Origin: Myxococcales bacterium
GTDB taxonomy: Bacteria > Myxococcota_A > Bradymonadia > UBA7976 > UBA1532
Direction: 5' to 3'
Length of the DNA stretch: 64,000 nt
NCBI GenBank assembly: GCA_020633555.1
Contig: JACKDL010000008.1
Coordinates: 1 to 64,000 of the forward strand
A program made the position numbers and the translations under genes. Of the stretch, positions 34,854 through 43,030 are shown in pieces. The stretch's first letter is position 1. Every line of letters begins with the position of its first letter. Below the pieces are notes generated by a model that did not search any database, had not been told where the DNA came from, and saw only the letters and a program-made list of their open reading frames with translations.

Positions 34854-35101
34854 GCGTCAGGGGTTTCCTGCCCGTTCCCCTGGCGTGACGCTCTTCGGAG
34901 CGTCTCCCGTTCCGGCGGCCATTGCCCGTGGTCGCCGGCACATCGTGTCTTCGGACACGGTGTGTGCCCATAGCCGGTGTGGAATGCCCGACTGCACCGG
35001 CGGCCGTCCTCATTCGAGGGCGGTGCCATGCCCGGTGCCCGTCCGGTCATGGCTTGCCCCCCAGGGGTGGCTTGCCACCACAAAACCTGGGGGGTTTTTT
35101 T
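34854..35101 (+). ncRNA. Structured RNA of seven tandem hairpins plus intrinsic terminator, family unknown
   Basis: There is no credible ORF here, but seven near-contiguous hairpins occur: H1 34854-34886 (10 bp), H2 34887-34904 (7 bp, TTCG loop), H3 34912-34938 (9 bp), H4 34939-34964 (11 bp, TTCG loop), H5 34973-35001 (7 bp), H6 35003-35024 (9 bp, ATTC loop), H7 35025-35053 (10 bp with one mismatch), then the terminator. Odd hairpins carry TGCCCG in the loop or apical region (34869, 34923, 34985, 35036, and in the H7 stem at 35029); even hairpins have tight TTCG-like loops. The c(TTCG)g loops and the T-run define the plus strand. A -35-like TTGACG lies at 34818 without a clear -10. Motifs of tmRNA, RNase P, SRP and 6S RNA are absent. 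It could be a free small RNA or a long leader of the DUF362 gene. Confidence 0.7.
35057..35101 (+). terminator. Strong intrinsic terminator with a nested hairpin
   Basis: Outer arms CCCCCCAGG and CCTGGGGGG enclose an inner hairpin GGTGG-CTTG-CCACC and an AAAA stretch; seven T follow immediately. This is the only textbook rho-independent terminator in the window. It ends the structured RNA 98 bases before the DUF362 start codon. Confidence 0.85.
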
Positions 35102-35149
35102 ATGCCTGCAGTCCGCGGTTGCCCGTTCGCCTCATCGGCGAGCCGGGGC

Positions 35150-35155
35150 TATGCT
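35150..35155 (+). promoter_or_regulatory. Possible -10 element of the DUF362 gene
   Basis: TATGCT (four of six consensus bases) lies 45 bases before the ATG at 35200, downstream of the terminator. The -35 candidate TTCGCC at 35126-35131 is poor. If real, it makes DUF362 independent of the structured RNA. The same leader holds a further TTGCCCG (35119-35125) and a small hairpin (35126-35142). Confidence 0.25.
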
Positions 35156-35199
35156 GGGTGCCAAGCCCGCTGAGTCACCGTCCACCGCAGGAGCCCCCC

Positions 35200-36729
<1,530 letters not shown>

Positions 36730-36787
36730 TCGCCGCCCCCGTTCCCGTTACTCTGCTGTGGTTTCCCGCTCGCGAGGTGGCTTGACG

Positions 36788-39073
36788 ATGCAGCGCCCGG
36801 TCCGCACCCACCGTCTGCCCGGCCCCTGGCTGGTCGCCGTGCTGCTGGCCGCAGGCTGCGCCGGCCAGGTGCCCCCCGCCGAAGAGGGCGGTGATCGCGG
36901 CCCCGGCGCGGTGTTGCCCGCCGACGCCGCGATCACGGATCTGGGGACCCCCTGGGACGCCGGCGACTCGGACGCGGGGCCCGGGCCGCTGACGCCGCGG
37001 GTGGAGAACACCACCTGCGCGCTGCCCGATCCGCCCCGGCCGGGCAACATGGAGCTGGTGCCCGCCTACGGCGACGTTCGGCTCACCCGCCCGCTGTGGT
37101 TTGGCCACGCCCCGGGGGCCCCAGGCCTGCGCTACGTCATCGAGCAGGGCGGGCGCGTCGTGGTGTTCGACGCCGCCGAGCCCGCCGGCGCACGCACCTT
37201 CTTCGATCTGGCCGTGAGCCGCGCCGGCAACGAGGAGGGCCTGCTGGGCATGGCCTTCCACCCCGGGCACGCGCGCAACCGCAAGCTGTACCTGTACTAC
37301 TCCGCCGCCAACCCCCGCCGGTCGGTGCTCAGCGAGTTCACGGCCGTCGATGCGTGGTCGGTGGATCCGGGCAGCGAGCGGGTGCTCATGGAGATCCCCC
37401 AGCCGTACAGCAACCACAACGGCGGGGACGTGCACTTCGGGCCCGACGGCTACCTGTACGTGAGCCTGGGGGACGGGGGCTCGGGGGGCGATCCCCAGAA
37501 CCACGCCCAGCGGCCCGAGACGGTGCTCGGCGCCGTGCTGCGCATCGACGTGGACCGCCCCGATCCGGTGTGCGGAACCCCCTATGGCGTGCCCGCCGAC
37601 AACCCCTTCGCCCAGGGGCGTTGCCAGGGCGGCGAGGTGGCGGGCCAGCCCGAGGTGTGGGCCTGGGGCCTGCGCAACACCTGGCGCATGAGCTTCGATC
37701 CGGGCTCGGGGGCGCTGTGGGGCGCCGACGTGGGCCAGGACGAGGTGGAGGAGATCAACATCCTGGTGCGCGGCGGCAACTACGGCTGGAAGCCGGTGGA
37801 GGGCGACCGCTGCTACGTGGCGGGCTGCGATCCCAGCGCGTTTCTGCCGCCGGTCCACACCTACGGCCATGACCAGGGCGAGTCCATCACCGGCGGCCTG
37901 GTGTACCGCGGCGCGCAGTACCCCGAACTGTGGGGGGCCTACCTGTTCGCGGACTACCAGTCGGGCGCCCTTTGGGCGCTGAGGCAGCAGACGGGGCAGG
38001 CCCCCGAGATCACCCTGCTGGCCCAGACCGGCCTGCGGATCACCGCCTTTGGCACCGATCCGGACGGGGAGGTCTTCGTGACCGCCTTCAACGGCAGCGG
38101 CCTGTACCGCCTGCAGCGGCGCGCCGACGCGCCGCCGGTCACCCCGGTGCCCCGGCAGCTCTCCCAGACGGGCTGTTTCACCGACACGGCGCGGGATGAG
38201 CTGGCGCCGGGGGTGGTGCCCTATGAGCCCCGGGCGCCCTTCTGGAGCGACAACGCCCGCAAGCCGCGCTACTTCGCGCTGCCGCCCGGGACGCGGTTGG
38301 GCTGGCGCGATGACGACAGCTTCGACTTCCCCGTGGGCGCCGTGCTCATCAAGAACTTCGACATGCCGCAGCCGGACGGCTCGGCGCTGCGGTTCGAGAC
38401 CCGCATCCTGCACAAGAGCAACGTGGGGTGGATCGGCTACAGCTATCGATGGAACGACGAGCAGACCGACGCCGTGCTGCTGGACGGGCCTCAGACCCGG
38501 ATGATCCAGGGGCCGCAGACGGTGCAGGCGTGGGACTACCCCTCGCGCAGCCAGTGCAACGCCTGCCACACGCCCGAGGCCCGCTACGCCTTGGGCACGA
38601 CCGCCCGCCAGCTCAACTTCGAGTGGGCCTACCCGAGCGGGCAGCGGGCCAACCAGCTCGCCGCGCTGGCCGAGGCGGGCTACCTGAACCTGCCGGGCCC
38701 GCCCGAGGCGCTGCCGGCCTTCGTGGATCCCTTTGATCCACAAGCGGATCTGGACGCCCGCGCCCGGGCCTACCTGGACACGAACTGCGGGAGCTGCCAC
38801 CTGCCCGGGGGGGCCGCCAACGCCAACCTGGACCTGCGGGCCATCACGCCGCTGGCCGAGACGGGGGTGTGCGGGGTGGAGCCCAGCCAGGGCGATCTGG
38901 GCATCCCCGGAGCCCGGCTGCTGGCGCCGGGCGATCCGCAGCGGAGCTTGATCCTGCAGCGCACCAGCCGCCGGGGCGAGGACCAGATGCCCCCGCTGGG
39001 GAGCAACGTGTTCGACCTGGAAGGGGTGCTGCTCTTGGAAGCCTGGATCCGCAGCCTGGAGCGGTGCCCGTGA
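36788..39073 (+). CDS. Sugar-dehydrogenase-like beta-propeller fused to di-haem TIGR03806-type domain, lipoprotein
   Basis: A protein of 761 residues. The start at 36788 gives a signal ending in lipobox LLAAGC. Residues 75-450 are a glucose/sorbosone-dehydrogenase-like propeller (EEGLLGMAFHPGHARN, SNHNGGDVHFGPDGYLYVS, WGLRNTWRMSFDPGSG, EEINILVRGGNYGWKP). The C-terminal part matches the TIGR03806/SO_2930-like di-haem cytochrome family (CFTDTARDELAPGVVPYEP, FWSDNARKPRYFALP) with haem sites CNACH and CGSCH. Inferred: PQQ-type oxidation of an extracellular sugar or alcohol, with electrons passed through two haems to the periplasmic chain. The downstream gene starts at its stop codon (GTGA). Confidence 0.9.
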   Translation: MQRPVRTHRLPGPWLVAVLLAAGCAGQVPPAEEGGDRGPGAVLPADAAITDLGTPWDAGDSDAGPGPLTPRVENTTCALPDPPRPGNMELVPAYGDVRLTRPLWFGHAPGAPGLRYVIEQGGRVVVFDAAEPAGARTFFDLAVSRAGNEEGLLGMAFHPGHARNRKLYLYYSAANPRRSVLSEFTAVDAWSVDPGSERVLMEIPQPYSNHNGGDVHFGPDGYLYVSLGDGGSGGDPQNHAQRPETVLGAVLRIDVDRPDPVCGTPYGVPADNPFAQGRCQGGEVAGQPEVWAWGLRNTWRMSFDPGSGALWGADVGQDEVEEINILVRGGNYGWKPVEGDRCYVAGCDPSAFLPPVHTYGHDQGESITGGLVYRGAQYPELWGAYLFADYQSGALWALRQQTGQAPEITLLAQTGLRITAFGTDPDGEVFVTAFNGSGLYRLQRRADAPPVTPVPRQLSQTGCFTDTARDELAPGVVPYEPRAPFWSDNARKPRYFALPPGTRLGWRDDDSFDFPVGAVLIKNFDMPQPDGSALRFETRILHKSNVGWIGYSYRWNDEQTDAVLLDGPQTRMIQGPQTVQAWDYPSRSQCNACHTPEARYALGTTARQLNFEWAYPSGQRANQLAALAEAGYLNLPGPPEALPAFVDPFDPQADLDARARAYLDTNCGSCHLPGGAANANLDLRAITPLAETGVCGVEPSQGDLGIPGARLLAPGDPQRSLILQRTSRRGEDQMPPLGSNVFDLEGVLLLEAWIRSLERCP

Positions 39074-39987
39074 GGCGGGCGCTGCTGTTGGCCTTGGCGC
39101 TGGCCGCAGGGGCGTGCAACCGCGGGGGCACGGACGAGGCCTATTCGCCGCCCCCTGCGCCGCCGCCGCCTCCGGCGCCCGCGGCGTTGCAGCCGCTGTT
39201 CCCCCAGGGGCCGGTGCGCCTGCCCGCGCCCTTCCAAGGGGTCGAGCCGGGCATGCGCTGGGCCGACGCCGTGGCCCGCGCGCCCGCCCTGGCCCGCGAG
39301 GGGGCGCTCGTGGATCCCGCCTGGCCCGGGCTGCGGTTCACCGCCGATCGCGCGGGCGACCAGGTGGCCCGGGTGAGTGTGGAGCTGCCCCTGGGCGCCG
39401 ACGCGCCCCTGGCGGCCGCCTGGGGCGCGCCCACGGCGGGCGAAGACGCGCTGGGACGCGTGGTGGACCTGTGGTGGGCGCCCGATGTCGGGCTGCGGGC
39501 CACCCTGACGGCGCCCTTCGCCGGCCGCCGCAACCTGGTGTTCGAGCGCTACCTGCCCGCCGCCGAGGCTCTGGCCCGTCTGAACGGTCGCTTCGGCTTC
39601 GAAGCGCAGCTCTCGCTCTTGGGGGCCGACGCCGCCAGCGTGGCCGCCGCCTTTGGCGCGGCGTGGACCGCGCCCGAGGGGCCGCTGCTGCTGCCGCCCA
39701 CCGAGCATGGGGCCGGGCCCACCGTGATCACCGTGGAGTGGGCCGGGGGTCGGATCGCCAGCTTCACGGCGGTGCTGGACCACGAGCGCGACGCGCGCAC
39801 CCACCCCGCCCTGTTTCAGGCCCTTGCCCGGGGCCGCGGCGCGCCGACCGTGAGCGGGGGCGTCCACCGCTGGGCGGGCGCCGGACGTGAGATCACCGCC
39901 GTGCGCGATCCGGCGACCCGCAGCGTGACTCTCGCGATCCGCGCCGCCGACGGCGGCCTGGCCCACAGCCCTACGAAGGCCCCCTGA
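39070..39987 (+). CDS. Small lipoprotein of unknown function
   Basis: A protein of 305 residues from the GTG at 39070, which overlaps the upstream TGA by 4 bp. The N-terminus VRRALLLALALAAGAC is a lipoprotein signal, followed by a Pro/Ala tract. The rest is beta-rich, with two weakly similar halves (GMRWADAVARAPALAREG in the first, LARLNGRFGFEAQLSLLGAD in the second). I do not recognise a family. It is translationally coupled to the di-haem protein upstream and to the aminotransferase downstream (TGATG), so a shared envelope function is possible. Confidence 0.8.
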   Translation: MRRALLLALALAAGACNRGGTDEAYSPPPAPPPPPAPAALQPLFPQGPVRLPAPFQGVEPGMRWADAVARAPALAREGALVDPAWPGLRFTADRAGDQVARVSVELPLGADAPLAAAWGAPTAGEDALGRVVDLWWAPDVGLRATLTAPFAGRRNLVFERYLPAAEALARLNGRFGFEAQLSLLGADAASVAAAFGAAWTAPEGPLLLPPTEHGAGPTVITVEWAGGRIASFTAVLDHERDARTHPALFQALARGRGAPTVSGGVHRWAGAGREITAVRDPATRSVTLAIRAADGGLAHSPTKAP

Positions 39988-41168
39988 TGTACGTGCCCAT
40001 CACCCGCCCCTGGTTCGACGACGAGGACTTCGCGCTCATCCGCGAGCCTCTGGAGACGGGCTGGATCGCCCAAGGCCCCTTCGTGGCTCGCTTCGAAGCC
40101 GCCGTGGCCGAGTTCACGGGGGCGGCCCATGCGGTGGCCTGCACCAGCGCCACCACGGGGCTGCACCTGGCCCTGGCGGCCCTGGGCGTGGGCCCCGGCG
40201 ACGAGGTGCTGGTCCCCGCGTTCACCTGGGTGTCCACGGCCAACTCGGCGCTGTTCCAGGGGGCGACGCCGGTGCTGTGCGACGTGGATCCGCACGACTT
40301 CAACGTGACGCTGGCCGCGCTGGAGGCCCGCCGCACGGCGCGCACGAAGGCGGTGATCCCCGTGCACCTGTTCGGGCTGCCCGTGGCCATGGGGCCGCTG
40401 CTCGACTGGGCGGCCAGCCATGGGCTGCACGTGGTGGAGGACGCCGCCTGTGGCCTGGGCGCGGTGCTGGACGGCACCCACGTGGGCCGGTTCGGCGCGT
40501 GCGGGGTGTTCAGCTTCCACCCGCGCAAGGCCGTGACCACCGGCGAGGGCGGCATGGTGGTGTGCGAGGACGCCGGCCTGGCCGACACCCTGCGCCAGCT
40601 CCGCGCCCACGGTGCCCGGCCGCCCAGCACGCCGGCGTCGCGGCCGATGCCCGAGTTCCTGCGCATCGAGTACGACCTGTTGGGCTTCAACTACCGGCTG
40701 ACGGATCTGCAGGCCGCGCTGGGGGTGGGGCAGATGCGCAAGGCCGCGCGGATCCAGACCCTGCGCCAGGCCCGCGCCGAGGCGTACACGGCGGCCCTGC
40801 AGGGGCTGGACTGGCTGGCGTGCCCGGCCGTGCCCGCGGGCGTCACCCACGGTTGGCAGTCGTACGTGGTGCGCATCCGGCCCGAGGCCTTCCCCGGGCG
40901 CGACCTGGACACGCTGATCGCCTGGCGGGACCGGCTGATGCTGGCCCTGGAGGCGGCCGGGGTCTCGACCCGGCCGGGCACCCACGCCGTGAGCGGGTTG
41001 GCCCTGTACCGCGAGCGCCTGGGGGTTGACCCCCTGGATTTCCCCGGGGCTCGGGCCGCCGAGGGCCTGTCGCTGGCGCTGCCCCTGTTTCCCACCCTCA
41101 CCGACGCCGAGCAGGCCCACGTGGTGGAGCAGCTCTCGGTGGTGTTTGGCGCCGTGGGTCCCCCCTGA
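39987..41168 (+). CDS. DegT/DnrJ/EryC1/StrS family PLP aminotransferase
   Basis: A 393-residue fold-type I PLP enzyme. It has the N-terminal entry signature PWFDDEDFALIREPLETGWI, the phosphate-binding CTSATTGLHLAL, the cofactor-ring aspartate in VVEDAACGLGA (around 150-155) and the Schiff-base lysine in FSFHPRKAVTTGEGG (K181). The YDLLGFNYRLTDLQAA segment is the usual substrate-side motif. Family role: transamination of keto-sugar nucleotides for surface polysaccharide or antibiotic sugars. There are no other sugar genes nearby, so the substrate remains open. The ATG overlaps the upstream stop codon. Confidence 0.95.
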   Translation: MYVPITRPWFDDEDFALIREPLETGWIAQGPFVARFEAAVAEFTGAAHAVACTSATTGLHLALAALGVGPGDEVLVPAFTWVSTANSALFQGATPVLCDVDPHDFNVTLAALEARRTARTKAVIPVHLFGLPVAMGPLLDWAASHGLHVVEDAACGLGAVLDGTHVGRFGACGVFSFHPRKAVTTGEGGMVVCEDAGLADTLRQLRAHGARPPSTPASRPMPEFLRIEYDLLGFNYRLTDLQAALGVGQMRKAARIQTLRQARAEAYTAALQGLDWLACPAVPAGVTHGWQSYVVRIRPEAFPGRDLDTLIAWRDRLMLALEAAGVSTRPGTHAVSGLALYRERLGVDPLDFPGARAAEGLSLALPLFPTLTDAEQAHVVEQLSVVFGAVGPP

Positions 41169-41272
41169 GGGCAGCGGGTCCGCCCTGAACGCTGGAATTC
41201 TTTGTACAGAAAAGGTACTCTCCGGGCCGCTGACCTTGGGGTCGGCGTTTCTGCCCACACAGAGGAGTGCCC

Positions 41273-41752
41273 ATGAATGATGTGATCCCCTCCAACCCGA
41301 CGTACGACAACGGCATCAGCGCCGAAGAAGAGCAGCGCGTCGTCAAGGCCCTGCACGATGTCATCGAGGTCAACGTGGCCAGCCGCGACGCCCTGAAGGG
41401 CCTGGCGGGCGACGTCGAGGACCTGACCATCGCGGCCACCCTGCGCACCATCGCGGGCCAGCGGCAGCGGCAGGCGAACGAGCTGCAGCGCTTTGTCGAC
41501 TACGAGCGCGGCGACGGCGAGAACCACCTGGAGAACACGCTCGAGGTCCTCGAGCAGGTGGTGGCCGACGACGAGAGCACCCACGCCCGGCTCATCCGTG
41601 AGCTGCAGCAGACCGAGGACCGGCTGGCCTCGATCTACCAGGCGGCGGTGCAGACCACGGAGGGGCTGTCCATCAACGGGGTGCTCCAGCGCCACCTGCG
41701 CAACACCCAGACCCAGGTGGGTCGCCTGCGGAACCTGGAAGCCCGGTTCTGA
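41273..41752 (+). CDS. DUF2383 / PA2169-type four-helix-bundle protein
   Basis: A protein of 159 residues. The ATG at 41273 has GAGGAG seven bases upstream. It is all-helical with two ferritin-like helix pairs: EEEQRVVKALHDVIEVNVAS, ATLRTIAGQRQRQANELQRF, LEVLEQVVADDESTHARLIR and LQRHLRNTQTQVGRLRN. This is the DUF2383 pattern, where an E/D-x2-H helix core may bind metal. Homologues are stress-induced or sporulation-associated, with unproven function. It has its own 104-bp upstream region, in which I see no reliable promoter. Confidence 0.88.
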   Translation: MNDVIPSNPTYDNGISAEEEQRVVKALHDVIEVNVASRDALKGLAGDVEDLTIAATLRTIAGQRQRQANELQRFVDYERGDGENHLENTLEVLEQVVADDESTHARLIRELQQTEDRLASIYQAAVQTTEGLSINGVLQRHLRNTQTQVGRLRNLEARF

Positions 41753-41788
41753 TCGGCCCGCCGTCCGGCGTGCCCAGATCGGCGCGGA

Positions 41789-42844
41789 TCACTCCGCGCA
41801 GGTCCCCCACACTCCCGCCCGCCCGACCACCTGCACGTCGGGCCGGCACCCTGCCCCGACACAGGTGAACACATCCACCAGGTGCTGGACCTGCCCGGTG
41901 CTGCTGAGCTGCGTCTCGAACTCGCCCAGCCACAGGCCATCCCAGTACAGCGCGAGCACCGCGTCCGCGGGCCACTCGGCGGGCGGGCCCGGCAGGCCGT
42001 TGTCGACGGTGAGGTCGAAGGCCAGCACCCCCAAGGCATAGACCATGAGCCCCGGCGCCGTCGGCACGCCCATGGCCTCGAGGCCCGCGCCGTCCTCGAC
42101 GATGGACACCCCGCCCGGATCGCCCTCGGGCGAACCCTCGGGCGGCCAATCGCGGGCGTCCCCCGGGCGGGCCGTCCAGGTCGAGCCGCTGCCCCAGCAG
42201 GCGCGGTCGCGGGGGGCCATGACCAGATCCAGATCGACGCCGTCGTCGCAGGCCTCGCAGGGGTCGAAGGGCGAGGTCCAGGTGAGCTGCGCGTAGAGCC
42301 CCTCGGGTGGGCGCACCCGCACGGCCACCTGGAGGGGCGGGCACAGCGCCGCGCCCCCCTGCCCCACCACCTGCAGGGTGAGCCCGTACGTCCCCGCCCG
42401 ATCACCGCGGAAGGTGATCTGGGGCGTCTCGACGAAGTCGGGGCGGGCAGCGCCGCCCTCGAAGAACTCGGCGAGCACGGGGCGGGCCCCGGCGGGCCGC
42501 TCGGTGATCTGCCAGGTCCAGCGGCGGATGGCGTCGCCGGGAGGGCCGGCGAGCACCAGGGGCGTGAGGGGGGCCACCTCGGCCAGCTCGGGCGTGACGG
42601 CGCAGGTGATGGCGGGCCCCTCGTCGGGCGCCGCGTCGGCCAGGGCATCGGGCGCCGCGTCGGGCGGCCGGCCGACGTCGAGCGCGGGCCCGGTGGCATC
42701 CACGGGCAGTTCGCCGTCCGTCGCCAGGGCGGCGTCGGGATCGGGGGCCAGCGTGACGGGCTCACAGGCCAGCACCAGCCACGCGAGCAGCGCCAGCGCC
42801 GCGAGCCGCCCCCACCCTCCTCGCCATGTGCCCGCCCTGACCAT
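41789..42844 (-). CDS. Lipoprotein with Ig/PKD-like domain, function unknown
   Basis: A protein of 351 residues. The ATG at 42844 puts lipobox LVLAC at about residue 26; an earlier in-frame codon at 42880 would only add a Pro/Arg extension. An Asp/Ala-rich spacer (residues 30-80) is followed by a PKD-like fold (RRWTWQITERPAGARP, GDRAGTYGLTLQVVG) and then a domain with DDGVDLDLVMAPRDRACW, a motif seen in many Myxococcota surface lipoproteins, perhaps calcium-binding. Six or more cysteines lie after the signal. It is convergent with the DUF2383 gene and divergent from the M15-like peptidase gene. Confidence 0.8.
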   Translation of the reverse strand: MVRAGTWRGGWGRLAALALLAWLVLACEPVTLAPDPDAALATDGELPVDATGPALDVGRPPDAAPDALADAAPDEGPAITCAVTPELAEVAPLTPLVLAGPPGDAIRRWTWQITERPAGARPVLAEFFEGGAARPDFVETPQITFRGDRAGTYGLTLQVVGQGGAALCPPLQVAVRVRPPEGLYAQLTWTSPFDPCEACDDGVDLDLVMAPRDRACWGSGSTWTARPGDARDWPPEGSPEGDPGGVSIVEDGAGLEAMGVPTAPGLMVYALGVLAFDLTVDNGLPGPPAEWPADAVLALYWDGLWLGEFETQLSSTGQVQHLVDVFTCVGAGCRPDVQVVGRAGVWGTCAE

Positions 42845-42982
42845 GGCGCGAGGGTGCGCCGCCGGCCGGGGTGGGCGCAACCGGCGGCGGTGGGGCCCGC
42901 GGGTGAGGCGCCCAGGTCACATGGGGCGGGGTCGGTCACACCCAGCGGCGCCCCAGGGCCCCGCGACCGGGGATCCGCAGCT

Positions 42983-42998
42983 CGGCACGGCCCTTGCT
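42983..42998 (+). promoter_or_regulatory. Sigma-54 type -24/-12 promoter for the M15-like peptidase gene
   Basis: CGGCACGGCCCTTGCT matches TGGCACG-N4-TTGCT with only the first base different and exact GG-to-GC spacing. The transcript would start near 43009, 22 bases before the ATG at 43031, leaving room for the GGGGGGAG ribosome site. Confidence 0.6.
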
Positions 42999-43030
42999 GA
43001 ACCGGGGGCGACCTTGAAGGGGGGAGCTTC

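Noticed and set aside
34854..35101. The hairpin array as tmRNA, RNase P RNA, SRP RNA or 6S RNA
   Set aside because: None of the conserved core sequences of these RNAs is visible, and a series of separate simple stems is not their architecture.
34885..35199. Upstream extension of the DUF362 protein to 34885
   Set aside because: The extension would translate through the hairpin array and terminator. The ATG at 35200 has a good ribosome site and starts at the conserved domain.
41195..41230. Sigma-54 or sigma-70 promoter upstream of the DUF2383 gene (TGGAATTC, TTGTAC)
   Set aside because: The GG-to-GC spacing is wrong for the first, and no -10 lies at a proper distance from the second.
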